A DNA stretch of 64,000 bases from Hydractinia symbiolongicarpus (taxonomy: Eukaryota > Cnidaria > Hydrozoa > Anthoathecata > Hydractiniidae): contig NC_079880.1 of assembly GCF_029227915.1 (NCBI RefSeq), positions 30,003,501 to 30,067,500 of the forward strand. Reading direction: 5' to 3'. How positions within the stretch are numbered: position 1 is the stretch's first letter; every line of letters begins with the position of its first letter. A program made the position numbers and the translations under genes. The notes beneath the pieces are model-generated. The model ran no database searches, was not told the origin of the DNA, and worked only from the letters and a program-made list of their open reading frames with translations. Shown piece after piece: positions 37,801-50,680 of this stretch.

Positions 37801-39130
37801 CATGAGACTTGTAGTTTTCAGAAATGTTTTTATTTGTGATGAGCCGCTTAATGAAAGTGGTTTAATCGCCGGCAAACGAAAACCCGCGATTTCCCGTAAA
37901 TCCCGGGCTTGGCCCGTATAGTCGAATGTATACAAAGAAAGTACCCTGTGAGTAAACTCATTTCCAAAACGATTTTTTGAATTATCTTTTCACCACTAAA
38001 ACCCATGAGACTTGTAGTTTTCAAAAATGTTTTCATTTTTGATGATACACTGAATAAAAGAAGTTTAATCGCCGGCAAACGAAATCCCGCCATTTCCCGT
38101 AAATCCCGGCTTGGCCCGTATAGTCAAAAGTATACAAAGAAAATACCCAGGGAGTAAACTCATTTCCCGAACGATTTTTTGTATTATTTTTTCACCACTA
38201 AAACGCATGAGACTTGCAGTTTTCAAAAATGTTTTCATTTTTGATGGGACGCTGAATAAAAGAAGTTTAATCGCCGGCAAACGAAAACCCGCGATTTCTC
38301 GTAAATCCCGGACTCGGCCCGTATTGTCAAAAGTATATAAAGAAAGTACCCAGGGGGTAAACTCATTTTCCGAACGATTTTTTAATGTTTTTTTTTCACC
38401 ACTAAAACGCATGAGACTTGTAGTTTTCAAAAATGTTTTCATTTTTGATGAGACGCTTAATGAAAGAGGTTTAATCGCCGGCAAACGAAAACCCGCGATT
38501 TCCCGTAAATCCCGTGCTTGGCCCGTATAGTCGAGTGTATACAAAGAAAATACCCAGGGAGTAAACTCATTTCCCGAACGATTTTTTAAATTATTTTTTC
38601 ACCACTAAAACGCATAAGACTTGTAGTTTTCAAAAATGTTTTCATTTTTGATGAGACGCTGAATAAAAGAAGTTTAATCGCCGGCAAACGAAAGCCCGCC
38701 ATTTCCCGTAAATCCCGGGTTGGCCCGTATAGTCTAAAGTATACAAAGAAAGTACCCAGGGAGTAAACTCATTTCCCGAACGATTTTTTAAATTATTTTT
38801 TCACCACTAAAACGCATGAGACTTGTAGTCTTCAAACTTGTTTTCATTTTTGATGAGACCCTGAATAAAAGAAGTTTAATCGCCGGCAAACGAAAACCCG
38901 CCATTTCCCGTAAATCCCGGGCTTGGCCCGTATAGTCGAATGTATACAAAGAAAGTACCAAGGGAGTAAACTCATTTCCGGAACGATTTGTTAAATTTTT
39001 TTTTCACCCCTAAAACGCATGAGACTTGTAGTTTTCAAAAATGTTTTCATTTTTGATGAGACGCTTAATGAAAGAGGTTTAATCGCCGGCAAACGAAAAC
39101 CCGCGATTTCCCGTAAATCCCGGGCTTGGC
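34860..39130 (-). repeat. A-type monomers in right arm with an embedded F-type insert
   Basis: A distinctive two-monomer segment (ttttttgtatcatttttt or ttttttgtattatttttt, then ttttttaatgttttttttt) starts at 35067, 36082 and 38111, that is 1015 and 2029 bp apart (5 and 10 monomers). The longer spacing contains five F-type monomers (about 37020-38060, with gtgtaaac and aaagcccatgag) inside A-type sequence. The edge at about 37020-37070 is chimeric: a cacccctaaaacg monomer runs into a gatgggacgctg/cctgcgatttccc type. Confidence 0.82.
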
Positions 39131-41740
39131 CCGTATAGTTGAGTGTATACAAAGAAAGTACCCTGTGAGTAAACTCATTTCCAGAACGATTTTTTAAATT
39201 ATTTTTTCACCACTAAAACGCATAAGACTTGTAGTCTTCAAACTTGTTTTCATTTTTGATGAGACCCTGAATAAAAGAAGTTGAATCGCCGGCAAACGAA
39301 AACCCGCGACTTCCCGTAAATCCCGGACTCGGCCCGTCTAGTCAAAAGTATACAAAGAAAGTACCCAGGGAGTAAACTCATTTCCGGAACGAGTTTTCAA
39401 GTTATATTTTCACCACTAAAACGCATGAGACTTGTAGTTTTCAAAAATGTTTTCATTTTTGATGAGACGCTGAATAAAAGAAGTTTAATCGCCGGCAAAC
39501 GAAAACCCGCGATTTCCCGTAAATCCCGGGCTTGGCCCGTATAGTCGAATGTATACAAAGAAAGTACCCTGTGAGTAAACTCATTTCCAGAACGATTTTT
39601 TAAATTATTTTTTCATCACTAAAACGCATAAGACTTGTAGTTTTCAAACTTGTTTTCATTTTTGATGAGACCCTGAATAAAAGAAGTTGAATCGCCGGCA
39701 AACGAAAACTCGCGACTTCCCGTAAATCCCGGACTCGGCAGTCTAGTCAAAAGTATACAAAGAAAGTACCCAGGGAGTAAACTCATTTCCGGAACGATTT
39801 TTTAAATTATTTTTTCACCACTAAAACGCATGAGACTTGTAGTTTTCAAAAATGTTTTCATTTTTGATGAGACGCTGAATAAAAGAAGTTTAATCGCCGG
39901 CAAACGAAAACCCGCGATTTCCCGTAAATCCCGGGCTTGGCCCGTATAGTCGAATGTATACAAAGAAAGTACCCTGTGAGTAAACTCATTTCCAGAGCGA
40001 TTTTTTAAATTATTTTTTCATCACTAAAACGCATAAGACTTGTAGTTTTCAAAATTGTTTTCATTTTTGATGAGACGCTGAATAAAAGAAGTTTAATCGC
40101 CGGCAAACGAAAGTCCGCGATTTCCCGTAAATCCCGGGTTAGCCCGTATAGTCTAAAGTATACAAAGAAAATACCCAGGGAGTAAACTCATTTCCCGAAC
40201 GATTTTTTAAATTATTTTTTCACCACTAAAACGCATGAGACTTGTAGTTTTCAAACTTGTTTTCATTTTTGATGAGACCCTGAATAAAAAAAGTTTAATC
40301 GCCGGCAAACGAAAACCCGCGATTTCCCGTAAATCCCGGGCTTGGCCCGTATAGTCGAATGTATACAAAGAAAGTACCCTGTGAGTAAACTCATTTCCAG
40401 AGCGATTTTTTAAATTATTTTTTCATCACTAAAACGCATAAGACTTGTAGTTTTCAAAATTGTTTTCATTTTTGATGAGACGCTGAATAAAAGAAGTTTA
40501 ATCGCCGGCAAACGAAAGTCCGCGATTTCCCGTAAATCCCGGGTTAGCCCGTATAGTCTAAAGTATACAAAGAAAATACCCAGGGAGTAAACTCATTTCC
40601 CGAACGATTTTTTAAATTATTTTTTCACCACTAAAACGCATGAGACTTGTAGTTTTCAAACTTGTTTTCATTTTTGATGAGACCCTGAATAAAAAAAGTT
40701 TAATCGCCGGCAAACGCAAACCCGCGATTTCCCGTAAATCCCGGGCTTGGCCCGTATAGTCGAATGTATACAAAGAAAGTACCTTGTGAGTAAAGTCATT
40801 TCCAGAACGATTTTTTAAATTATTTTTTCATCACTAAAACGCATAAGACTTGTAGTTTTCAAAATTGTTTTCATTTTTGATGAGACGCTGAATAAAAGAA
40901 GTTTAATCGCCGGCAAACGAAAACCCGCGATTTCCCGTAAATCCCGGCTTGGCCCGTATAGTCAAAAGTATACAAAGAAAGTACCCAGGGAGTAAACTCA
41001 TTTCCCGAACGATTTTTTAATTTTTTTTTCACCACTAAAACGCATGAGACTTGTAGTTTTCAAAAATGTTTTTATTTTTGATGAGACGCTTAATGAAAGA
41101 GGTTTAATCGCCGGCAAACGAAAACCCGCGATTACCCGTAAATCCCGGGCTTGGCCCGTATAGTCGAATGTATACAAAGAAAGTACCCTGTGAGTAAACT
41201 CATTTCCAGAACGATTTTTTATATTATTTTTTCATCACTAAAGCCCATGAGACTTGTAGTTTTTAAAAATGTTTTCAATTTTGATGAGACGCTGAATAAA
41301 AGAAGTTGAATCGCCGGCAAACGAAAACCCGCGACTTCCCGTAAATCCCGGACTCGGCCCGTCTAGTCAAAAGTATACAAAGAAAGTACCCAGGGAGTAA
41401 ACTCATTTCCGGAACGATTTTTTAAATTATTTTTTCACCACTAAAACGCATGAGACTTGTAGTTTTTAAAAATGTTTTCATTTTTGATGAGACGCTGAAT
41501 AAAAGAAGTTTAATCGCCGGCAAACGAAAACCCGCGATTTCCCGTAAATCCCGGGCTTGGCCCGTATAGTCGAATGTATACAAACAAAGTACCTTGTGAG
41601 TAAACTCATTACCAGAACGATTTTTTAAATTATTTTTTCACACTAAAACGCCTAAGACTTTTAGTTTTCAAAATTGTTTTCATTTTTGATGAGACGCTGA
41701 ATGAAAGAAGTTTAATCGCCAGCAAACGAAAACCTGCGAT
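39130..41740 (-). repeat. A-type dimer-rich segment
   Basis: Alternating two-monomer units predominate: one monomer with cttcaaacttg or ttcaaacttg, gaccctg, gttgaatcgcc and cggcccgtctagtc, and one with gtcgaatg and a standard core. The complement of this alternation is seen at 1822-2640 in the left arm. One monomer near 39739 has a local deletion (actcggcagtctagtc where siblings have actcggcccgtctagtc). Confidence 0.8.
39985..40796 (-). repeat. Tandem dimer duplication (about 406 bp, two copies)
   Basis: A two-monomer block is repeated at about 39985-40390 and 40391-40796. Both first copies share the rare tccagagcga, gaaagtccgcg and gggttagcccg variants, and both second monomers share gaccctgaataaaaaaag. 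Slight differences are aaacgaaaa against aaacgcaaa near 40310 and 40715. The rare shared variants make this a secure recent duplication. Confidence 0.86.
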
Positions 41741-42156
41741 TTCCCGTAAGTCCCGGCTTGGCCCGTATAGTCAAAAGTATACAAAGAAAGTACCCATGGA
41801 GTAAACTCATTTCCCGAACGATTTTTTAAATTATTTTTTCACCACTAATACGCATGAGACTTGTAGTCTTCAAACTTGTTTTCATTTTTGATGAGACCCT
41901 GAATAAAAGAATTTGAATCGCCGGCAAACGAAAACCCGCGACTTCCCGTAAATCCCGGACTCGGCCCGTCTAGTCAAAAGTATACAAAGAAAGTACCCAG
42001 GGAGTAAACTCATTTCCGGAACGATTTTTTAAATTATTTTTTCACCACTAAAACGCATGAGACTTGTAGTTTTCAAAAATGTTTTCATTTTTGATGAGAC
42101 GCTGAATAAAAGAAGTTTAATCGCCGGCAAAAGAAAACCCGCGATTTCCCGTAAAT

Positions 42157-42562
42157 CCCGGGCTTGGCCCGTATAGTCGAATGTATACAAAGAAAGTACC
42201 CTGTGAGTAAACTCATTTCCAGAACGATTTTTTAAATTATTTTTTCATCACTAAAACGCATGAGACTTGTAGTCTTCAAACTTGTTTTCATTTTTGATGA
42301 GACCCTGAATAAAAGAAGTTTAATCGCCGGCAAACGAAAACCCGCGATTTCCCGTAAATCCCGGGCTTGGCCCGTATAGTCGAATGTATACAAAGAAAGT
42401 ACCCTGTGAGTAAACTCATTTCCAGAACGATTTTTTAAATTATTTTTTCATCACTAAAACACATGAGACTTGTAGTCTTCAAACTTGTTTTCATTTTTGA
42501 TGAGACCCTGAATAAAAGAAGTTTAATCGCCGGCAAACGAAAACCCGCGATTTCCCGTAAAT
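42157..42562 (-). repeat. Single-monomer tandem duplication
   Basis: Bases 42157-42359 and 42360-42562 are adjacent 203-bp monomers differing at one position by my reading. Both combine ccctgtgag, catcacta, gtcttcaaacttg and gaccctg. Most neighbouring monomers in the array differ at many more sites, so this pair is the youngest single-unit duplication I found. Confidence 0.9.
42360..42562 (-). repeat. Representative 203-bp monomer (near-identical to its left neighbour)
   Basis: This unit, taken from one cccggg to the next, is exactly 203 bp and differs from the adjoining copy at 42157-42359 by a single base that I can see (aaaacacatgag here, aaaacgcatgag there). It shows the normal order in this orientation: cccgggcttggcccg, gtatac, gtaccctgtgagtaaactc, the T-rich stretch, gtcttcaaacttg, atttttgatgagaccctg, the aatcgccggcaaacg core, and cccgcgatttcccgtaaat. 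The single-base difference implies a very recent one-monomer duplication. Confidence 0.95.
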
Positions 42563-44392
42563 CCCGGGCTTGGCCCGTATAGTCGAATGTATACAAAGAA
42601 AGTACCAAGGGAGTAAACTCATTTCCCGAACGATTTTTTAAATTTTTTTTTCACCCCTAAACCGCATGAGACTTGTAGTTTTCAAAAATGTTTTCATTTT
42701 TGATGAGACGCTTAATGAAAGAGGTTTAATCGCCGGCAAACGAAAACCCGCGATTTCCCGTAAATCCCGGGCTTGGCCCGTATGGTCGAGTGTATACAAA
42801 GAAAGTACCCTGTGAGTAAACTCATTTCAAGAACGATTTTTTAAATTATTTTTTCACCACTAAAACGCATAAGACTTGTAGTTTTCAAAAATGTTTTCAT
42901 TTTTGATGAGACGCTGAATAAAAGAAGTTTAATCGCCGGCAAACGAAATCCCGCAATTTCCCGTAAATCCCGGGTTGGCCCGTATAGTCTAAAGTATACA
43001 AAGAAAGTACCCAGGGAGTAAACTCATTTCCCGAACGATTTTTTCAATTATTTTTTCACCACTAAAACGCATGAGACTTGTAGTCTTCAAACTTGTTTTC
43101 ATTTTTGATGAGACCCTGAATAAAAAAAGTTTAATCGCCGGCAAACGAAAACCCGCGATTTCCCATAAATCCCGGGTTGGCCCGTATAGTCTAAAGTATA
43201 CAAAGAAAGTACCCAGGGAGTAAACTCATTTTCTGAACGATTTTTTAAATTATTTTTTCACCACTAAAACGCATGAGACTTGTAGTCTTTAAACTTGTTT
43301 TCATTTTTGATGAGACCCTGAATAAAAGAAGTTGAATCGCCGGCAAACGAAAACCCGCGACTTCCCGTAAATCCCGGACTCGGCCCGTCTAGTCTAAAGT
43401 ATACAAAGAAAGTACCCAGGGAGTAAACTCATTTCCCGAACGATTTTTTAAATTATTTTTTCACCACTAAAACGCATGAGACTTGTAGTTTTCAAAAATG
43501 TTTTCATTTTTGATGAGACGCTGAATAAAAGGAGTTTAATCGCCGACAAACGAAAACCCGCGATTTCCCGTAAATCCCGGGCTTGGCCCGTATAGTCGAA
43601 TGTATACAAAAAAAGTACCCTGTGAGTAAACTCATTTCCAGAACGATTTTTTAAATTATTTTTTCATCACTAAAACGCATAAGACTTGTAGTTTTCAAAA
43701 TTGTTTTCATTTTTGATGAGACTCTGAATAAAAGAAGTTTAATCCCTGGCAAACGAAAGCCCGCGATTTCCCGTAAATCCCGGGTTGGCCCTTATAGTCT
43801 AAAGTATACAAAGAAAATACCCAGGGAGTAAACTCATTTCCCGAACGATTTTTTAAATTATTTTTTCACCACTAAAACGCATGAGACTTGTAGTCTTCAA
43901 ACTTGTTTTCATTTTTGATGAGACCCTGAATAAAAGAAGTTTAATCGCCGGCAAACAAAAACCCGCGATTTCCCGTAAATCCCGGGCTTGGCCCGTATAG
44001 TCGAATGTATACAAAGAAAGTACCAAGGGAGTAAACTCATTTCCCGAACGATTTTTTAAATTTTTTTTTCACCCCTAAAACGCATGAGACTTGTAGTTTT
44101 CAAAAATTATTTCATTTTTGATGAGACGCTTAATGAAAGAGGTTTAATCGCTGGCAAACGAAAACCCGCGATTTCCCGTAAATCCCGGGCTTGGCCCGTA
44201 TAGTCGAGTGTATACAAAGAAAGTACCCTGTGAGTAAACTCATTTCAAGAACGATTTTTTAAATTATTTTTTCACCACTAAAACGCGTAAGACTTGTAGT
44301 TTTCAAAAATGTTTTCATTTTTGATGATACACTGAATAAAAGAAGTTTAATCGCCGGCAAGCGAAATCCCGCCATTTCCCGTAAATCCCGGC

Positions 44393-46826
44393 TTGGCCCG
44401 TATAGTCAAAAGTATACAAAGAAAATACCCAGGGAGTAAACTCATTTCCCGAACGATTTTTTGTATTATTTTTTCACCACTAAAACGCATGAGACTTGCA
44501 GTTTTCAAAAATGTTTTCATTTTTGATGGGACGCTGAATAAAAGAAGTTTAATCGCCGGCAAACGAAAACCCGCGATTTCTCGTAAATCCCGGACTCGGC
44601 CCGTATTGTCAAAAGTGTATAAAGAAAGTACCCAGGGGGTAAACTCATTTTCCGAACGATTTTTTAATGTTTTTTTTTCACCACTAAAACGCATGAGACT
44701 TGTAGTTTTCAAAAATGTTTTCATTTTTGATGAGACGCTTAATGAAAGAGGTTTAATCGCCGGCAAACGAAAACCCGCGATTTCCCGTAAATCCCGGGCT
44801 TGGCCCGTATAGTTGAGTGTATACAAAGAAAGTACCCTGTGAGTAAACTCATTTCCAGAACGATTTTTTAAATTATTTTTTCACCACTAAAACGCATAAG
44901 ACTTGTAGTCTTCAAACTTGTTTTCATTTTTGATGAGACCCTGAATAAAAGAAGTTGAATCGCCGGCAAACGAAAACCCGCGACTTCCCGTAAATCCCGG
45001 ACTCGGCCCGTCTAGTCAAAAGTATACAAAGAAAGTACCCAGGGAGTAAACTCATTTCCGGAACGATTTTTTAAATTATTTTTTCACCACTAAAAGGCAT
45101 GAGACTTGTAGTTTTCAAAATTGTTTTCATTTTTGATGAGACGCTGAATGAAAGAAGTTTAATCGCCGGCAAACAAAAACCCGCGATTTCCCGTAAGTCC
45201 CGGCTTGGCCCGTATAGTCAAAAGTATACAAAGAAAGTACCCATGGAGTAAACTCATTTCCCGAACGATTTTTTAAATTATTTTTTCACCACTAATACGC
45301 ATGAGACTTGTAGTCTTCAAACTTGTTTTCATTTTTGATGAGACCCTGAATAAAAGAAGTTGAATCGCCGGCAAACGAAAACCCGCGACTTCCCGTAAAT
45401 CCCGGACTCGGCCCGTCTAGTCAAAAGTATACAAAGAAAGTACCCAGGGAGTAAACTCATTTGCGGAACGATTTTTTAAATTATTTTTTCATCACTAAAA
45501 CGCATGAGACTTGTAGTCTTCAAACTTGTTTTCATTTTTGATGAGACCCTGAATAAAAGAAGTTTAATCGCCGGCAAACGAAAACCCGCGATTTCCCGTA
45601 AATCCCGGGCTTGGCCCGTATAGTCGAATGTATACAAAGAAAGTACCAAGGGAGTAAACTCATTTCCCGAACGATTTTTTAAATTTTTTTTTCACCCCTA
45701 AACCGCATGAGACTTGTAGTTTTCAAAAATGTTTTCATTTTTGATGAGACGCTTAATGAAAGAGGTTTAATCGCCGGCAAACGAAAACCCGCGATTTCCC
45801 GTAAATCCCGGGCTTGGCCCGTATGGTCGAGTGTATACAAAGAAAGTACCCTGTGAGTAAACTCATTTCAAGAACGATTATTTAAATTATTTTTTCACCA
45901 CTAAAACGCATAAGACTTGTAGTTTTCAAAAATGTTTTCATTTTTGATGAGACGCTGAATAAAAGGAGTTTAATCGCCGACAAACGAAAACCCGCGATTT
46001 CCCGTAAATCCCGGGCTTGGCCCGTATAGTCGAATGTATACAAAGAAAGTACCCTGTGAGTAAACTCATTTCCAGAACGATTTTTTAAATTATTTTTTCA
46101 TCACTAAAACGCATAAGACTTGTAGTTTTCAAAATTGTTTTCATTTTTGATGAGACTCTGAATAAAAGAAGTTTAATCCCTGGCAAACGAAAGCCCGCGA
46201 TTTCCCGTAAATCCCGGGTTGGCCCTTATAGTCTAAAGTATACAAAGAAAATACCCAGGGAGTAAACTCATTTCCCGAACGATTTTTTAAATTATTTTTT
46301 CACCACTAAAACGCATGAGACTTGTAGTCTTCAAACTTGTTTTCATTTTTGATGAGACCCTGAATAAAAGAAGTTTAATCGCCGGCAAACAAAAACCCGC
46401 GATTTCCCGTAAATCCCGGGCTTGGCCCGTATAGTCGAATGTATACAAAGAAAGTACCAAGGGAGTAAACTCATTTCCCGAACGATTTTTTAAATTTTTT
46501 TTTCACCCCTAAAACGCATGAGACTTGTAGTTTTCAAAAATTATTTCATTTTTGATGAGACGCTTAATGAAAGAGGTTTAATCGCTGGCAAATGAAAACC
46601 CGCGATTTCCCGTAAATCCCGGGCTTGGCCCGTATAGTCGAGTGTATACAAAGAAAGTACCCTGTGAGTAAACTCATTTCAAGAACGATTTTTTAAATTA
46701 TTTTTTCACCACTAAAACGCGTAAGACTTGTAGTTTTCAAAAATGTTTTCATTTTTGATGATACACTGAATAAAAGAAGTTTAATCGCCGGCAAGCGAAA
46801 TCCCGCCATTTCCCGTAAATCCCGGC
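44393..46826 (-). repeat. Higher-order repeat H, copy 1 (12 monomers, 2434 bp)
   Basis: The unit is anchored on the ttttttgtattatttttt / aatgttttttttt monomer pair at 44393. Its order includes gttgagtg (44812), gttgaatcgcc/cgtctag, aaaaggcatgag (45095), cccatggag (45239), catttgcgg, cacccctaaaccgc (45690), gtatggtcgag (45822), ggagtttaatcgccgac (45964), actctg with ttaatccctggc (46155-46180), cccttatag (46223), caaaaattatttc (46535) and aaaacgcgtaag (46716). It is the most complete H unit seen. Confidence 0.93.
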
Positions 46827-48449
46827 TTGGCCCGTATAGTCAAAAGTATACAAAGAAAATACCCAGGGAGTAAACTCATTTCCCGAACGATTTTTTGTAT
46901 TATTTTTTCACCACTAAAACGCATGAGACTTGCAGTTTTCAAAAATGTTTTCATTTTTGATGGGACGCTGAATAAAAGAAGTTTAATCGCCGGCAAACGA
47001 AAACCCGCGATTTCTCGTAAATCCCGGACTCGGCCCGTATTGTCAAAAGTGTATAAAGAAAGTACCCAGGGGGTAAACTCATTTTCCGAACGATTTTTTA
47101 ATGTTTTTTTTTCACCACTAAAACGCATGAGACTTGTAGTTTTCAAAAATGTTTTCATTTTTGATGAGACGCTTAATGAAAGAGGTTTAATCGCCGGCAA
47201 ACGAAAACCCGCGATTTCCCGTAAATCCCGGGCTTGGCCCGTATAGTTGAGTGTATACAAAGAAAGTACCCTGTGAGTAAACTCATTTCCAGAACGATTT
47301 TTTAAATTATTTTTTCACCACTAAAACGCATAAGACTTGTAGTCTTCAAACTTGTTTTCATTTTTGATGAGACCCTGAATAAAAGAAGTTGAATCGCCGG
47401 CAAACGAAAACCCGCGACTTCCCGTAAATCCCGGACTCGGCCCGTCTAGTCAAAAGTATACAAAGAAAGTACCCAGGGAGTAAACTCATTTCCGGAACGA
47501 TTTTTTAAATTATTTTTTCACCACTAAAAGGCATGAGACTTGTAGTTTTCAAAATTGTTTTCATTTTTGATGAGACGCTGAATGAAAGAAGTTTAATCGC
47601 CGGCAAACAAAAACCCGCGATTTCCCGTAAGTCCCGGCTTGGCCCGTATAGTCAAAAGTATACAAAGAAAGTACCCATGGAGTAAACTCATTTCCCGAAC
47701 GATTTTTTAAATTATTTTTTCACCACTAATACGCATGAGACTTGTAGTCTTCAAACTTGTTTTCATTTTTGATGAGACCCTGAATAAAAGAAGTTGAATC
47801 GCCGGCAAACGAAAACCCGCGACTTCCCGTAAATCCCGGACTCGGCCCGTCTAGTCAAAAGTATACAAAGAAAGTACCCAGGGAGTAAACTCATTTGCGG
47901 AACGATTTTTTAAATTATTTTTTCATCACTAAAACGCATGAGACTTGTAGTCTTCAAACTTGTTTTCATTTTTGATGAGACCCTGAATAAAAGAAGTTTA
48001 ATCGCCGGCAAACGAAAACCCGCGATTTCCCGTAAATCCCGGGCTTGGCCCGTATAGTCGAATGTATACAAAGAAAGTACCAAGGGAGTAAACTCATTTC
48101 CCGAACGATTTTTTAAATTTTTTTTTCACCCCTAAACCGCATGAGACTTGTAGTTTTCAAAAATGTTTTCATTTTTGATGAGACGCTTAATGAAAGAGGT
48201 TTAATCGCCGGCAAACGAAAACCCGCGATTTCCCGTAAATCCCGGGCTTGGCCCGTATGGTCGAGTGTATACAAAGAAAGTACCCTGTGAGTAAACTCAT
48301 TTCAAGAACGATTATTTAAATTATTTTTTCACCACTAAAACGCGTAAGACTTGTAGTTTTCAAAAATGTTTTCATTTTTGATGATACACTGAATAAAAGA
48401 AGTTTAATCGCCGGCAAGCGAAATCCCGCCATTTCCCGTAAATCCCGGC
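46827..48449 (-). repeat. Higher-order repeat H, copy 2 (8 monomers, 1623 bp; 4-monomer deletion)
   Basis: This copy is identical in order to copy 1 up to the gtatggtcgag monomer (48256), then jumps to the aaaacgcgtaag monomer. It loses the ggagttt, ccctggc/cccttatag, caccccta/attatttc and following units. 2434 minus 1623 is 811 bp, exactly four monomers. The joining monomer (about 48300-48400) has aacgattattt from the first parent and gcgtaag with gatgatacactg from the second. Confidence 0.93.
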
Positions 48450-50680
48450 TTGGCCCGTATAGTCAAAAGTATACAAAGAAAATACCCAGGGAGTAAACTC
48501 ATTTCCCGAACGATTTTTTGTATTATTTTTTCACCACTAAAACGCATGAGACTTGCAGTTTTCAAAAATGTTTTCATTTTTGATGGGACGCTGAATAAAA
48601 GAAGTTTAATCACCGGCAAACGAAAACCCGCGATTTCTCGTAAATCCCGGACTCGGCCCGTATTGTCAAAAGTGTATAAAGAAAGTACCCAGGGGGTAAA
48701 CTCATTTTCCGAACGATTTTTTAATGTTTTTTTTTCACCACTAAAACGCATGAGACTTGTAGTTTTCAAAAATGTTTTCATTTTTGATGAGACGCTTAAT
48801 GAAAGAGGTTTAATCGCCGGCAAACGAAAACCCGCGATTTCCCGTAAATCCCTGGCTTGGCCCGTATAGTTGAGTGTATACAAAGAAAGTACCCTGTGAG
48901 TAAACTCATTTCCAGAACGATTTTTTAAATTATTTTTTCACCACTAAAACGCATAAGACTTGTAGTCTTCAAACTTGTTTTCATTTTTGATGAGACCCTG
49001 AATAAAAGAAGTTGAATCGCCGGCAAACGAAAACCCGCGACTTCCCGTAAATCCCGGACTCGGCCCGTCTAGTCAAAAGTATACAAAGAAAGTACCCAGG
49101 GAGTAAACTCATTTCCGGAACGATTTTTTAAATTATTTTTTCACCACTAAAAGGCATGAGACTTGTAGTTTTCAAAATTGTTTTCATTTTTGATGAGACG
49201 CTGAATGAAAGAAGTTTAATCGCCGGCAAACAAAAACCCGCGATTTCCCGTAAGTCCCGGCTTGGCCCGTATAGTCAAAAGTATACAAAGAAAGTACCCA
49301 TGGAGTAAACTCATTTCCCGAACGATTTTTTAAATTATTTTTTCACCACTAATACGCATGAGACTTGTAGTCTTCAAACTTGTTTTCATTTTTGATGAGA
49401 CCCTGAATAAAAGAAGTTGAATCGCCGGCAAACGAAAACCCGCGACTTCCCGCAAATCCCGGACTCGGCCCGTCTAGTCAAAAGTATACAAAGAAAGTAC
49501 CCAGGGAGTAAACTCATTTGCGGAACGATTTTTTAAATTATTTTTTCATCACTAAAACGCATGAGACTTGTAGTCTTCAAACTTGTTTTCATTTTTGATG
49601 AGACCCTGAATAAAAGAAGTTTAATCGCCGGCAAACGAAAACCCGCGATTTCCCGTAAATCCCGGGCTTGGCCCGTATAGTCGAATGTATACAAAGAAAG
49701 TACCAAGGGAGTAAACTCATTTCCCGAACGATTTTTTAAATTTTTTTTTCACCCCTAAACCGCATGAGACTTGTAGTTTTCAAAAATGTTTTCATTTTTG
49801 ATGAGACGCTTAATGAAAGAGGTTTAATCGCCGGCAAACGAAAACCCGCGATTTCCCGTAAATCCCGGGCTTGGCCCGTATGGTCGAGTGTATACAAAGA
49901 AAGTACCCTGTGAGTAAACTCATTTCAAGAACGATTATTTAAATTATTTTTTCACCACTAAAACGCATAAGACTTGTAGTTTTCAAAAATGTTTTCATTT
50001 TTGATGAGACGCTGAATAAAAGGAGTTTAATCGCCGACAAACGAAAACCCGCGATTTCCCGTAAATCCCGGGCTTGGCCCGTATAGTCGAATGTATACAA
50101 AGAAAGTACCCTGTGAGTAAACTCATTTCCAGAACGATTTTTTAAATTATTTTTTCATCACTAAAACGCATAAGACTTGTAGTTTTCAAAATTGTTTTCA
50201 TTTTTGATGAGACTCTGAATAAAAGAAGTTTAATCCCTGGCAAACGAAAGCCCGCGATTTCCCGTAAATCCCGGGTTGGCCCTTATAGTCTAAAGTATAC
50301 AAAGAAAATACCCAGGGAGTAAACTCATTTCCCGAACGATTTTTTAAATTATTTTTTCACCACTAAAACGCATGAGACTTGTAGTCTTCAAACTTGTTTT
50401 CATTTTTGATGAGACGCTTAATGAAAGAGGTTTAATCGCTGGCAAACGAAAACCCGCGATTTCCCGTAAATCCCGGGCTTGGCCCGTATAGTCGAGTGTA
50501 TACAAAGAAAGTACCCTGTGAGTAAACTCATTTCAAGAACGATTTTTTAAATTATTTTTTCACCACTAAAACGCGTAAGACTTGTAGTTTTCAAAAATGT
50601 TTTCATTTTTGATGATACACTGAATAAAAGAAGTTTAATCGCCGGCAAGCGAAATCCCGCCATTTCCCGTAAATCCCGGC
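48450..50680 (-). repeat. Higher-order repeat H, copy 3 (11 monomers, 2231 bp; 1-monomer deletion)
   Basis: This copy retains the ggagttt, actctg and cccttatag monomers that copy 2 lacks, but omits one monomer (the gtaccaaggg/cacccctaaaacg type). 2434 minus 2231 is 203 bp. The joining monomer has gtcttcaaacttg on its left and acgcttaatgaaagagg with aatcgctggc on its right, so the exchange lies near 50400-50416. Confidence 0.92.

Larger units (their letters stand above)
41740..44392 (-). repeat. Higher-order repeat H, upstream related segment
   Basis: This segment carries the same markers as the H units that follow: gtacccatggag with actaatacgcatgag (41787, 41850), cacccctaaaccgc (42655), gcccgtatggtcgag (42780), aaaggagtttaatcgccgac (43525), ttaatccctggc and gcccttatag (43740-43795), and caaaaattatttc (44103). 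It also holds extra monomers: the gtacccatggag marker at about 41795 and its next copy at 45239 are about 17 monomers apart, against 12 in the first regular unit. Confidence 0.8.
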
